A stretch of 64,000 nt of DNA from contig NW_004624882.1 of the NCBI RefSeq assembly GCF_000247695.1, forward strand, positions 3,614,678 to 3,678,677. The letters are read 5' to 3'. Below are positions 45,205-57,700 of this stretch, piece by piece; the first letter of the stretch is position 1; the number at the start of each line of letters is the position of its first letter. The position numbers and the translations under genes were made by a program. The stretch is from Heterocephalus glaber (Eukaryota > Chordata > Mammalia > Rodentia > Bathyergidae). The notes beneath the pieces are model-generated. The model was not told the origin of the DNA, made no database searches, and saw nothing but the letters and a program-made list of their open reading frames with translations.

Positions 45205-45400
45205 CATTTTGTAAGTATACCATGTACCAGATATGGCCTTGGTCCCTATAGCAATATGCAAGCCCTTACTCTTCCCAAGAATAGTGCAAAATAGATATTT
45301 TACCCATCTTAAAGATAGGAGAATAAGGCCCTAAGAATTGAAGGCTGAAATAAATTGTGCACTCCTACAAGTAGAAAACCTACATCTATTCTGCTTTACT
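45205..45400 (+). repeat. MIR-like remnant
   Basis: 'ataccatgtaccagatatgg', 'cccatcttaaagataggag' and 'gtagaaaacctacatctat' follow the MIR order with many changes. Confidence 0.6.
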
Positions 45401-45976
45401 AAAGCACTTTTGAGCCTGTTTCTATACTGTTCTCTTACCACCCAATGTCTTTCTTCTTGGATTCCATATCCTTTAGTAATTCCCTACATCTTCCCTCAGT
45501 GCTTCCAGTCTCTCTGCCTTGACAGCTTCTGCCAACTCCCTAACTTCTTTTGTAGAAGGGAACCAAAATGTGTAACTATAAACAGGACAAGCACTGTACA
45601 AATATCTGTGTCAAAACTGCTTTTGAAGCAGCAAGGTAGAAGCAATATGGTAGATGAAAATATAGAGTAAGCATATTATATTTACTGGGTTAGGAGAAAT
45701 GAAAAGTCAGTTTGCTTTGGGTGTTGGCCACACCTGCTCTGGTTTTCACCAGGTATACAGGAGGGGGCTCCAGCCCACGTGCACTCAGGTCCATAATTTT
45801 GTCTCCTCTGTATAGAGAGCTGGGTTTCCTTACCCACCTAACCTCACTTTCTGCTTCCAGAAGGTGGGCAGAAGAAAGGACGGGGTTGTAGAAACCTGGG
45901 AAATGAATCCTCTGCTCCCAACTGAAGCTACTGGTTGCGGGAAAGAAAATCATGGCACATCAGTTTTTTCAAAGGA

Positions 45977-46120
45977 CTTTTTTTTTGAGACAGGGCTAAC
46001 TGTGTAGTCCAAACTGGCTGTGAACTTGTTGTGTAGCCCAGGTTAGCCTTAAACTTAAGATACTGCTCCCTCAGTCCCCAGAAGGCTGAGATTATAGCCA
46101 AGTGCAAAAGAGCCTGGCTT
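45977..46120 (-). mobile_element. B1 SINE
   Basis: 'ttttttttgagacagggcta', 'tgtgtagcccaggttagcct' and 'gaaggctgagattatagcca' are the antisense of a simple B1. It has no ID half. Confidence 0.85.
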
Positions 46121-46228
46121 ACAAAAGACCTCTAAATGTATTGGTCAGTTAATTTGGTCCACTCGTAATATAGTCATATTTTACCTCAACACATTTATTT
46201 CGTCAACGTTACCCAACTGCTTTGTCTC

Positions 46229-46648
46229 TTGGTTTCCATCACTGCTATAACAAATGACCACAAATTTATTAACAATATAAATGATATAAATTTATTTTCT
46301 TGTATTCCTGAAGGCCTAAAACCCCAAATGGGCCTAAAATCCAGGTGTCAGCATGGCTGTGCTCCTTCTGAAAGCTGTAGAGTAGAATCTGTTCACTGTT
46401 TTTCCAACTCCTCGAGGCCACTGGCATTCCTTGACTCATAGCTTCGCATCACTCCAGCCTCTACTTCTCTTGTCACATTGGCTTCTATGACATTGACCCT
46501 TCTGCCTCCTTCTTTCCATTATAAAGTCAGCAGTGATTACATTGAGCCCCCCAGGGACCTGAGGAATCTTCTTCCTATTTCAGCATCTCAGGTTTTGGGG
46601 ATCAGAATGTGGACATCTGTAGAAGGCTATTATTTTGACTATTGCACC
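46229..46648 (-). mobile_element. MLT1 solo LTR (ERVL-MaLR)
   Basis: Antisense MLT1 landmarks: 'gctataacaaatgaccacaa', 'aatccaggtgtcagcatgg', 'gccactggcattccttgact', 'gcatcactccagcctctact' and the LTR 5' end near 46610-46648. No internal retroviral sequence remains. Confidence 0.8.
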
Positions 46649-46734
46649 ATTCTTTATATGTACTTGATATTCACTTATTCCATGATCTTATAGACAGTTG
46701 GCAGCTGTGGAAAGATTTCAAGAGAAACATTTCA

Positions 46735-46965
46735 AGGGGTGAGGTGGTTGGGTTTCCATGTTAGAAAGCTCACATTGAGAGCGCTGGAGATGGAGGCCCA
46801 ACTAGGATCCCAGGTGAAGTGCAAGAGACAGAGGTTGAGAATATGGCTTGTCACAGAGTTGGTAGAGAGGACCTGGGAAGAATTTAAGAAAGGAAGAAGT
46901 TTGTAACTTGGATAACTTGGGTGGATAATGAGGAAGCAGAGAGGATGGGCAATTCTGGGATACAT
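46735..46965. repeat. Possible ancient interspersed repeat, unassigned
   Basis: Purine-rich, evenly spaced phrases such as 'ggagatggaggcccaactag' and 'aacttgggtggataatga' recall an old mammalian repeat family that I cannot name. It may also be unique sequence. Confidence 0.25.
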
Positions 46966-47074
46966 ACAGTGTACTCTGTCCTAAGAGTTGTGGCTACAGC
47001 ACTGGCTCAAAATACCTCTTCCCTTATGTAGCTCAAAATACATCTGTGAAGATACTGAGAATAACAGTAGCAAG

Positions 47075-47290
47075 AATTCACATTTATTGAATATTTTACC
47101 TTATTTCAAGCACAATCACATTTAATCTTCATCTCAACCCTCTTACGTAGATATTACTATCATTGTCATCCCATACTTCAACAGAGGCAGAGAAAGTTAC
47201 GTGATATGCCCTAGGTTGTAGATATTTTCAAGGGGATGGAAGAGATTTGAAATCAAGTCATCTGGCTCCAGGGTTCGTCACTTTAATTCA
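47075..47290 (+). repeat. MIR SINE
   Basis: 'atttattgaatattttacct', 'aatcttcatctcaaccctct', 'tattactatcattgtcatcc' and 'gtcatctggctccagggt' give a nearly full-length MIR in order. Confidence 0.8.
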
Positions 47291-47412
47291 TCCACTCAGG
47301 TGCCTAGCTAAAGTATCATTTATAATTTATAAGATTTTTTTATGAGAGTTATCTGTACATTTCCAAAGTGGGTGCATAAGGACAGCAATTACTGCTATCA
47401 GGTTGAACTGTG

Positions 47413-47490
47413 AGGGAATGGCAGAGTAGCTCAGTGACAGATCGTGCCAGGCATGTGCAAGGCACTGGGTTCAATCCTCAGCACTGAACA
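47413..47490 (+). mobile_element. ID SINE
   Basis: 'gagtagctcagtgacagatc' and 'gggttcaatcctcagcactg' are A and B box regions of a classic ID element. It is diverged and has a short A-rich tail. Confidence 0.85.
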
Positions 47491-49959
47491 AACATTTTTA
47501 AAAGATGAGCTGTGAATTTTTCTGGGGCCAATTCTTGTAGACTCCTGGCCATCAAGGGGGTGTGATCCATGATAAAATATATTTATACAGAGCACTAGAC
47601 TAGAAGGCCTGAGGGCAAAATTAGAGAAAGGTCTTATTTCCTCGCTCTCTGAAAATTTATATCCACACTGAGAAAAAAAAACATATTGCAATCATAAAAA
47701 ATAGATGATCTAAAATTAAACGGTTCCAAGGCCCTAAAACGAGAATGTAGTCTTTTTCCATAAAGGAGCAGGCAAAAGCAAGGCCATGAGAAGGTCAAGA
47801 TGATGAGATGCAGGGGCATTCTCTCTGCTCGTAGGCTGACTCAAGGGGCAGGCACCTTCCACACATTCTCCCATGAAATGCTAATGACAATACTCCAAAA
47901 TAACAGCAGAGTGAAATTGGGATCCCAAGGCGTCTCATTCTTCTATGTGCATGTGTAAAGAAGGTTGGTTCAACATACCAGTGTGAATCTCTTTAAGTGA
48001 AATGTTCAAATGCCTCAGGAATCTTAAAATGATGAGTACACTTTGTAAGGTGCTGGTGTCTTAATATGGTTAATCTTCATTAATATTATTAGCTATTGGG
48101 TGGGGCTGCCTGATGTATGTGAGATATGAGTATCACTCATTGTAGGTGGTCTTTAAAAGATAATCTTTGCCAGGAAAGATGTATGCAAACTTCTTTTTAC
48201 ATTCAGTTTTTAATCTTCATTAAAATATTCTATAATTTTGTAGAAGCATTAATGTGAAATTATAAAATGTCTGCCTGTGGACTGTAAAAACATCTATAGT
48301 AATCATTAAGTAACAAATTCCTTTTGAAGAAGAAAATTTTTTATAGCTAGATCATCCTTTTCTATTGGACATATATTTAACAAACCATTTGTTTAGCACC
48401 TACTGTATGTTGTTGAGCACACACTTGATAGCACTTATTCCTTAAAATTCTTGTTCAGAATAAAAGACCCTCTTTACAGCAGAAGGAAGGTCTCAGAGAC
48501 TGGCACAACCACACTCAAACTCCTGGCTTTTCCCCTTTACCCTGGATGACTTGCTCGCAGGCTCTTGAACCTACTCAGGTAAAACAGATATTGTAGAGCC
48601 CTGGAGGAAGGACTTCATTTTTCTCCACTTAAAACACCAAACCAAAAGAGTCTAATTATGTCCTTATGACCAAAGTCAAGCACTTTTGGGGGGCAATTAA
48701 GTATCTGTTAACCAAACTAATATTCCTATTTATCAAGATAATCTGCAGCTTGCATTAATGATAGAGAATACCAAAGTCCATTTGTCAAAATGATCACTCT
48801 CTGAAACTATAATCTGCTTCAAAGTGAAAATTCCAACAACCATGAGGTTTACCCAGTAGCTCAGTAACCAACTCCTGAGAGATTCAAGAAGACATCTGCT
48901 CAGGCTTAATACTATTCGCCTTACATGTTGGCAAAACATTTTCTGTAAACCTTCCAAATGTTCTAACAGCGTGGTGACTTCTCTCAAAACTCATGACAAG
49001 AAAGGAATAGAGTTAGAATTAGCATCCCAGAGTATCTGAATTTAATGCTTAGAATAGGTCACAATTAGTTTTAATATGAAATAATATGTAATTACTGGTA
49101 GGTGCCTTCGGGCATGGAGAAATGCCATTTAATGTTTTCGGTGATATATTGCTTACAAGATGATGTCATCAAGCAAACGCAGTGCCAATGCTTAAAGTTG
49201 GGAACAGAGTAGCATATTGAAAGGGAAAGTTTGTTCAAATTTATTACCACTAGGGAATCAAATGGCTCCTGGTGTATCTTAGATTTTTCAGATTTATGAA
49301 AAATAAAAGCTAAAACCCTAAGTTGAAACCTAAAAAAGATAGTTACCGATATATTATAAGATCTCTGGTGACAACTTGAGCCCTCAATTAAAAATATTTA
49401 ATTTGATGAACTTCCAATGCAAAGTTTGGATATCCTTGTATTACAGTAGCATTGTGTTGTTCTTCCCTATAGTTTTGTACCACAAGGATAAATTAACATT
49501 TTGTTAATTTATATTAAGGTGATGAGCAAATGTAATTTTAATGTACATACGTAACTTCAAATGCAGAGAGGCTTAAAGCTGCTGCAAACACAAGCTTGCT
49601 CACTGAATTTTACTTGATAATATCTATTCCTTCATCACAAAATAAAAGCAAATATTATAAACTTTTTATAAGTATAAAGGAATCATCCATGTTTGCTAAT
49701 TATGTAAACTTTCCCTCAATTATAATACACTGTATAGACTCAAGCAAAGTGAGAAATTGGAACATAATAGGCTTTTAAGCCTTATATTTTCATTTGAGAA
49801 AACTTTCCTAAATTTAAATAAAAATGATATGCCAATAGCTTTGTTTACTATACATGGGCATGAGGACTATAAAAACATCAATATATATTAGAATGATATG
49901 AATAATTTATTTTATAATGTACAACCTAATAAAGATTTGATGATCACCCATAAGCCTTT
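47491..49959. other. Unique AT-rich DNA, no supported gene
   Basis: About 2.5 kb without confident repeats. A phrase near 48370-48410 ('tttagcacctactgtatgt') could be a scrap of MIR or L2. No credible open frame. Confidence 0.5.
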
Positions 49960-49974
49960 AAAAAGATGTGGCTA

Positions 49975-50056
49975 GGGCCAGGGATTTAGCTCAGTGGTTT
50001 TGCAGCCTGCTGCACAAGCGCAAGGACCCGAGTTTGATTCCCGGTACCAAACAAAA
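49975..50056 (+). mobile_element. ID-type SINE with 15-bp target duplication
   Basis: 'gggccagggatttagctcag' to 'gagtttgattcccggtacca' plus an A-rich tail. The flank aaaaagatgtggcta is exact at 49960-49974 and 50057-50071. Confidence 0.95.
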
Positions 50057-50071
50057 AAAAAGATGTGGCTA

Positions 50072-51489
50072 ATAGCAATATGGTCAGGAAATACAGACAG
50101 CTATCACAGCTCTCTAAAACTTTGCTTACATCTCTTCCTAAACTCCTGTTTAGAAAAGATGGACCATGGAATAATGTAATAAATGGTTGCAAAATGGTTT
50201 CTATCCCAAGACGCCCTCTCAGTTACCTCTAGAGCTTGAGCTGCTTTTTTTGTAAAACCACATGCAATATGCATTCTGGCTTCAGAACTGAACTGACCAC
50301 TTTCTGACTTATACATTTAATGATTTCAATAGCATGGGATAATTCAGTGCTGAAAGATTATTTTAGAGGCTTCATTTTCTACAAATATATTTTGCCTGTT
50401 GCTTTTAATTCCATTTGAACGCATGCTACAGAGGAGTTAAGTCCATGGCATCTTGGTTATTCTTCATGGATGAGTTCCAGTTCTTTTGGTGATAGAACTA
50501 AAAGCTCACAAGATGCAGTGTATCAGCAATAAAACAATTAGGCTTTGAGAAGCTTTGGGGAAATTACTCAAGCAGTGAATTCATCATTGTGACTCTGGTC
50601 CCCCTTCACAAATGCCAGTTCTCCAAAAGGACTTCTTCCACCCACCCCTTTTCCTAGAATTCTTATAAAGGTGTAAAATTTCATAAACTCTTAATAAAAA
50701 AATTATGAAATCTTTTTCTGTGCAATGCAACTGGTATTTTTTTCCAGACATGTATTTTCATAATGAAACATCCTAAAATACAAATCCCATTATTATTTGT
50801 TATGTCTAGTCAGTAATTAGACCTCAGCTGGTAGGGCAATTTCAGAACAGAGTTTACCAATTTACATACTAATCCAGCAGAGTCTGGTGGGACATGATTA
50901 GCATAGATTCAGTCAACATCTTAATTAGACCTCATCCCAGCATGCACTTTGAGATGCCTTACCCTACCCCCACCCCTGAGGGTCTTATTTTCCTGACTTT
51001 TTTCTTGAAAAAATTCCCACTTTAAAAACGTAACATCCAGAGCTCTTTTTCATAGATGAAATGGCTCCATCTCAAAGTACAGTAGTTTGCCAGGGAAGGC
51101 ATTTTATATTAAGCCCTGGAAATGGGAAAAATTGGCCAGGCAATTGATGCAAAACCAAAGTATCAGACTGTATTCTTCTATAACATTAGACTATACCCAC
51201 TCCCCAGCTTCAACCTCAACTCTAAGTAGCAAGTTATATAAACTACCCCAACCATGTGAGAGTCTTACTTATATTTTAAAACCATCAGAAAAGTATATTC
51301 TTTATTCCCATCCATGATCAGGAGCCCGCTGCATAATTTACCAACTATCATGGTAGATAATTCCTCATACCTAACTGAAATTTTCCATTTTGCATGTGTA
51401 AGACCCTTGTCTTTCTGTCCATCCATTGAAAAACAGGTAGCCATCTATAAAAAGCTCTTCATTTAGCTGAGGACCATAATTAAGTTATC
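50072..51489. other. Unique DNA, no supported gene
   Basis: No repeat landmark or convincing open frame. The 50560-50660 part is of mixed composition but unassigned. Confidence 0.5.
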
Positions 51490-51960
51490 TCCACAATCTT
51501 TTCTTCTTCAGGATAAATTTTTTCCAGCTCCTTGACGCTTCTGAGGTCCCTTTTGATTCTTTGATCTTCTTTGTGATTTTCCTCTGAACTCTTTCCAAAT
51601 TCTTTACACCCCTCTTTAATTGTGGCACTCAGGACTAGGCAGAGTACCTTTGAGATAGTTTGAATGACAAGATTTCCTGAGGACAAATATCCAATACTGT
51701 AGTGTATCTCCATATTCAGTTCTTTTTTAGAATTGGTGCTTGTTATTAGTTAGCTGGTTTGCATGGCTTATTTCTCTGCTACTGAAAAACAATTTGATTT
51801 TTCTATTTGTTGCTATTTCATAACCCAGAGGAGATATTTTCTATATACTCTGTAGTGATTTTTTTTTTTGCAATTTATCAAGGGCATTTGAGTTTCAATT
51901 TCAATTTGTAAAGCTGTAAACTACTGGTATCTTCTGCTAAGTTTTGACATCATTTACAAA
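51490..51960 (-). mobile_element. L3/CR1-type LINE remnant
   Basis: Plus-strand phrases in order: 'cttcttcaggataaatttt', 'cagctccttgacgcttct', 'ctttccaaattctttacacc', 'gtggcactcaggactaggca', and near 51916-51960 'ctactggtatcttctgctaa' and 'tcatttacaaacttga'. This matches the antisense order of CR1/L3 elements over about 470 bases. Such LINEs were last active early in mammalian evolution, so this is a very old copy. Confidence 0.6.
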
Positions 51961-52646
51961 CTTGATTTGACTATTGCCAACAAATTATTGCACAATTCAA
52001 GAGGAAGAAGACTCAGGGGTGCCTGGGAAGATCCCAGGAGCGTGTCGCTTGCTGACATCATCCTCCCATGGGCTCATTTCTCCTACTCTCTGCCCCCCTT
52101 CCTCACTTTTGACCTTCGCCTTGTGGTGAAGTACTCTTTCTTTATTTCACTTCCTCTTTTTTTCTCTGAACTCATTTCTTCTCCCTCTTTCTCCCTACCA
52201 CTTTTACTCTATACCTCCCAGCCACCCCTGCTTGAGTTTGTTCCCCAGTGGGAAAGTTTACCTGACAATAGGAACTAAGAGTGATACAGGGAGAAGCAAT
52301 GAAACAGGAGAAAAATCCCAACAATTGTCCCTTCTGGCTTTTTACTGGCTTGGTTGAAATCAGGGCATGCAGGTCACAGGTAAGAGCAAAGGAAAATAAA
52401 AACAGTTCAAATATTCTATACCGGGTACCACTCCTTCTGGAGATGCTGATGGAGGATCAAACGCCCTTGGTGTTAGGAGGCTCTGTTTGACTGATTGGTT
52501 GGTTTGGTTTGCTTTTATTTGGGGGCAAGCAATTGAAATTGTGCGTGTGTGTATTTGGTGCAACTTAGAGTTTTAAATTTCCTTACCAGTAGGCAGTGCA
52601 GAATTGATAAGCACATTCTTAATTTCTGTTTTCTATTCTAATTCTT
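51961..52646. other. Unique DNA, no supported gene
   Basis: A pyrimidine-rich section at 52075-52230 is followed by mixed sequence. A plus-strand frame at 51967-52278 (103 codons) reflects that composition and has no domain. Confidence 0.5.
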
Positions 52647-52730
52647 TTTTTTTTTTTTGTACTGGGGATCGAACTTGGGTCCTTGTGCTTGCACAGCAGG
52701 CGGTGAAACCACTGAGCTAAATCCCCGGCC
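52647..52730 (-). mobile_element. ID-type SINE with 16-bp target duplication
   Basis: Poly(T), 'tactggggatcgaacttggg' and 'gctaaatccccggcc'. Flanks ttctattctaattctt (52631-52646) and ttccattctaattctt (52731-52746) match at 15 of 16. Confidence 0.95.
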
Positions 52731-52889
52731 TTCCATTCTAATTCTTGATGGCTTTTCGGAAACCATGGTGAAGCAACTGCACTTTTCCAGCTTTCACCTA
52801 CCTGGGCCAGAGTGTGCAACAGAAGGGACTTTGAAGTTTATTAACTGGCAGTGGTCATCGGAGTGACTTTATCAGCTCAGGTTAAGAAA

Positions 52890-53521
52890 AGTGGTTATTT
52901 GTGGGAATGTAAAATGCTGCAGGTAGCTTGGAAATAGCTGGAAGTTCCTCAGTGTTAAACACAAAATTACCATATGACTCATCAGGTCCATTCCTAGGTA
53001 CATATCCTAGAGAAATGAAAATATATGTCCATACAAAAATGTGTACATGAATGTTCATTGCAGCATTATTCATAAATAAAAAGTAGGAATATCCCAAATG
53101 TTAATCAACTGATGAATGGATAAATAAAATGTAGTATAGTCAACTAATAGAAGACTATTGAGTCATGAAAAAGGAATGATGTACTGATACCTGCTACTCT
53201 ATGTTAAAATTTAAAAACTTAGTTGCCAAAATCATATCTCATATGATTCCATTTATATGAAGCATCCAGAATAAACAAATCAGTAAAGAGAGGAAATAGA
53301 TTGGTGGTGACAAGGGGCTGAGGGTGGAGAATGAGGGAATAGGGTGTGACTGGGTTCAAGGTTTCTTTTCTGGGCAGTGAAGCTAGTCTAAAATTAGATT
53401 GTGGTAATGGTTGCACAGTTCTGTGAATGTACTAAAAACCATTCAATGGTATATATTAAATGAGTGAATTGCAAGGTATATAAATTATATCTCAACTAAG
53501 CTATTTTTTTTTAAAAAAAGA
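52890..53521 (+). mobile_element. L1M 3' end (L1MB/L1MC type)
   Basis: 'gtgggaatgtaaaatgctgc', 'cataaataaaaagtaggaat', 'aactgatgaatggataaata', 'atgattccatttatatgaag', 'tggtaatggttgcacagttc' and a terminal 'atatctcaactaagct' with an A-rich tail run in sense orientation. It contains the ORF2 end and 3' UTR and is well preserved for its age. Confidence 0.85.
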
Positions 53522-54550
53522 GATCATGAGACTGAGCCAGGTGTGCCTAGATCATTCACAAAATGCATGCAATTGTTAGTTTAAAAAAATCTGTTATCAT
53601 TTTGTAAATGTTTCCTCCAATTGGCACTACTGGAGATATAGAAGACAGTGTAAGCACACTTGTGAGTTTGGAAGTTGTAAGCAAGAATGAAGTACCTTGA
53701 TCAAGGATGGACTCTGAGATATAAGCCCCATCCTCATCAATTGCCTTCAGGGCAAGACTAGGCCAATGGCTGGACCTCTTTGCAGTTTAGCTGCCCATTT
53801 TCTCAGAGAGAAAAATGGCAGTAGCCTCTAGCAACCTCACAGAATTACATTAGAATAAAATTACATGTATGATCTGATGATCTCTTACAAAATGCCGTAG
53901 AAATGCAAAGAATTATTACCAAATTAGTGGTATGTATTATAAACATCACACATGAGCATATCTATTGTGTTAATATTGAGGGTGCATTAGGAGATTCCTA
54001 GGGTCCTGTTGATCCTGAAATTGTATGATTATGTACTCAGCCCCCTCCACATAATCATACCCTAAAGAAATATGAACAGATACTTATGTTAAATATAATT
54101 TTGGTTTGTGGTATATTTTATTTATTTTTTAATCTCTGAACTTCACTCATAATGGGAGGAATGCAAATCAATGGTTTTGACTATGGAGAATTTTCTAAAG
54201 GAGAACAAAAGTGAGAGATCCAATTATGTCACCAGATTTAGGGGAAGTGTAAATACTGCTTTAAAAGCTCCTGGAAGAACATCTGAAGCAGTAAAAGTAA
54301 ATAGTAATTGTTTACAGAATTCTTTTCTGAGTATATTTAAAGTTAGGGGGTAAACAGAATTTTTGCTGAGAAAGTTAACTCATTGTACAAAATTCCTTTG
54401 ATTCCGGAGGCTGAGACAATTTCTGGGAAGAATGTCATCTGGTTCTATAAGAGTAATTCTCTGAGCTCCACCAAGACAGCACATTCCTCTGTCAGTAGGA
54501 AACATACATTTTCATTATTCATTGAAAATAGATTTTTGCAAAAACCTTTT
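53522..54550. other. Unique DNA with a small L1 scrap
   Basis: At about 54125-54170 'cttcactcataatgggagga' followed by 'atgcaaatcaatg' is a short L1 ORF2 fragment. The rest is unassigned; frames at 54171-54353 are short and without domain. Confidence 0.4.
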
Positions 54551-54554
54551 TATT

Positions 54555-54725
54555 TTGAAATAGGTGAAGACACACACGAGTTTGCAAAACTAGTAGAGTC
54601 CCTGTGTGCCATTCACAAAACTTCCACCAAAGATACTGTCTTTCATGAGCGGAGCACATTCTCAAAACCAGGAAACCATCATCTACACAATGCTACCAAA
54701 ATTATAGATTTTCATAGTGCTGAAA
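54555..54725 (+). mobile_element. Possible ancient L1-type 3' region
   Basis: 'attttgaaataggtgaagac', 'ctgtgtgccattcacaaaac' and 'ctcaaaaccaggaaaccatc' follow the order of a known old L1-type 3' unit. It is diverged. The frame 54383-54754 crosses it and is not a gene. Confidence 0.4.
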
Positions 54726-57700
54726 TTTCCTTTAGAAATTGGGCTACAAATTAACACAGCATTTCAAGTTTCATGTGGCACAGTTCAGTGTTTTCACTGG
54801 ATGAACTTTTATCACTTAAGGGTACAATTTGATTCTTCATACAAACACATACTGCCTTCATTTTTTAATTATTAGCATTGACACCTAAATAATAGTGCAT
54901 TTTATCTTACATTTGTATCCAAAAATACCAATAATCTCCATTTAAAAACATATTACTATTTTTTAAACTCTGCATTGCTTTCAAACAACACTTAGATCAT
55001 TAAATTAGATCCTCATTGTTCCCTTAGAGGTGGCAGGCATTATTAAAATGAATTCTGCATATTTTGTTTCTGTAATTATGTCTAATCAGTGTGAATTGGT
55101 GCTGTAGTAAAATACTTAATTAAAAACACATATTTGAGGTATAAGTGGGAAACAAAGAGAAACTCTCATTTGCTTCTAAGTGCCAGAAGCTGACAGAAAG
55201 TTGAAATATTAGACAAGACCAGCAGCCTGGAAAAAATGCATTAATAGGTAGAAAATGCAAAACTTGCATAGAAATATCCTGGTCTTAAAACAAAAGAAAG
55301 GGCTCTGTCATTGTATATTCTTTCTCCCCTGCAGAATGGACTCTCAAAGATGTGGAGATCTCATAAATGTCTCCAAAGGCCATTTCGCAGCACCCAGGGA
55401 GTGAGGCTTTCTAAAAAAAAGTGCCTTCCCATGCGGCATAAATGGCATGTGTCAAAGGAGAAAGACCTCAGCCCTGTGGTGATGGAGCAGGGGCTGCTTG
55501 GGCCACTTCCTTTGTGTCCTGATCATTTACATGACTTAAACACTACAATGTGCTCCGTAGTCAATAGCACAAGATGCTTTGCCATAGCAACAGTTGCAGA
55601 ATGTGGCAGAGCCTCAGTGGTGTCCCTGTGACATAGAAAAGTTCCATAAAGAAGCAGTCCTTATGAATATGCTCAGAGATTTCTTTATCCTACCAGCACT
55701 TGTTCCAGATTCTGCTGGCTTTAGGGTTTATTTGCACAGCCCATCTTTCCCTGCTCCCTGAGAAAGAGCTTTGTACACGGGTTGGGAGAGACACGGCCAA
55801 GGGGTCACAGGGTGTGATCGCAGACTTGGCTGTTATGGAAATGGAATTCTTGAGAGCATGTGCAGAAAACTGTTATCACTGTCCAGGAAATCGTGTATAA
55901 CTTGGGAATGTAGTATACATCCTGAAGTCATTGTTGCTTTCCTTGAAAGTATGTAACAAACGGCCTTTTCAGTGTTTGCACTTTTTCCTTCTATCACAGC
56001 TCAATATGTGCATGTATCACAACACACTTTCAACAATCGGAAGGAAATGAACTCCACACTCAATTCTGGTGTCCAAAAGGCACAACACGTGTGTTAATTA
56101 TCAAATCTAAGATTAAGTTCCCAATATTTTCCTCGTCTTTCAAATCATTTTCTGGCCAGATAAAATTTTTCTGAAATTTTTTAAGAAAGCAAACCACTCC
56201 CTTTTTTAACCAATAGTACTTTGCTACAAGTGTGAACTTAGTACAGTCAGTCTGGTAAAAATTTCACTCTAGAAGGCACAGGAGAGAAGACAAAACCAAG
56301 AATTTTAATGATCAGAGATAGCAGTTAAATTGTATTTTGCTATACAGCATACAAAGGAGTTTTGCCTTTCAGAAATAATTGGAGCACCTTCTAGTTTGTC
56401 TGACTGGGTGGGAAGGACATTCTTTACCTTGATATGTTTGTACTCCTGAAAGACAACCCTTCTATGGCACCTGAGCAACTTTGTCCGCTTCCTTCATCTG
56501 TGTCCCCTTTGGTGATCTCTGGGAAGTAGCCATCTCTTAACACTGGAGCTGCCAAGAGTGACAGATGAGACTCTGAGTCTGTGCACCTGACTCCACAGTA
56601 ATCTATAAATTAGTGATGAGTTGGTCATTTAAAAAAAACAACTCCTAAATGTTCCTGTGTCTCTGGGAGCCACAGACCTCAGGGGTCACCAGGCAATGGA
56701 AGATCAAACTGGACTTACCAGTGAAAACACAATTAATTATTTACACACATCAGCACCTGACATTGGTATAATTTGAATCAGGAGACCCTCTGTTTGCTAC
56801 ATTGATTTTTGCTTCAGAGACTGTTAAGTTTGGTGGTGCTCTTGTTCAGACCAAAGGGAGATGAACAAATAGAGAGTGGGTGATGAAAGCAGAGCTCTGA
56901 GTGTCAAATTTTATGCATGTGTTGATATAAAGGAAGTGATGGTGGATATCACAGTGATATTTTGCAGAGTTTTGAAAACACAAAGATTGTGCATGAGTGC
57001 AGAGGGGAATGGAAGGGGCTTACAGAAGCAATTGTCATTCTCATCTCTGTCCAGTAAAGGCACATTAATTTAACCAGAGCTGGGAAGAAGTCTCAAGAGA
57101 AAAAGCCTTCTCAGGAAAAGACCACTGGAGAAACTTCAGCGATACCATCAAGTGAGTTTCTGTGAGAAATGTTGAGCCCTCTATCATAGGTATTGTGTAT
57201 TGTGCAAACAAAGCACATCCTCCTGGCCCGGGATACTTCTAATATTTAGCCTACTTAAAAGGCTGGGCAGTTTGGTTCTTTTTGTGAACCTAGGGGGAGA
57301 ATAAAAATCTTTATTTCTGTATATTCTATCATTTTCAAGGCTTTTTACAGTCAAAAGGCTGCCATTTGAATGCTGTGGATTTGGTGAGCTGCTGCTCAAC
57401 AATGGGGAAATTTCATTAAGCAAGCCAAAGCTAATTTTGAGCAGTTCTAAGATGTTTCCTTTTAAGTACAGAAGACTTGATTCCCTATCCTTCCTTTCAT
57501 GCTTGAGGTATCTCAAAATCCTTGACACAGCAATGACTGTACTACTAGCTGGAAGCAAAGGGAGCCTTATTCAAATGGTCAGCATTGCCTTCGCAATACC
57601 AAATTTGCTGGTTTTTTCTTCATGAGTTCATCATTCCAAACTATTGAGAACTTTTCCACATTTTGTTAGAAGAATCGATCATAGATCCCTATACAGGTCT

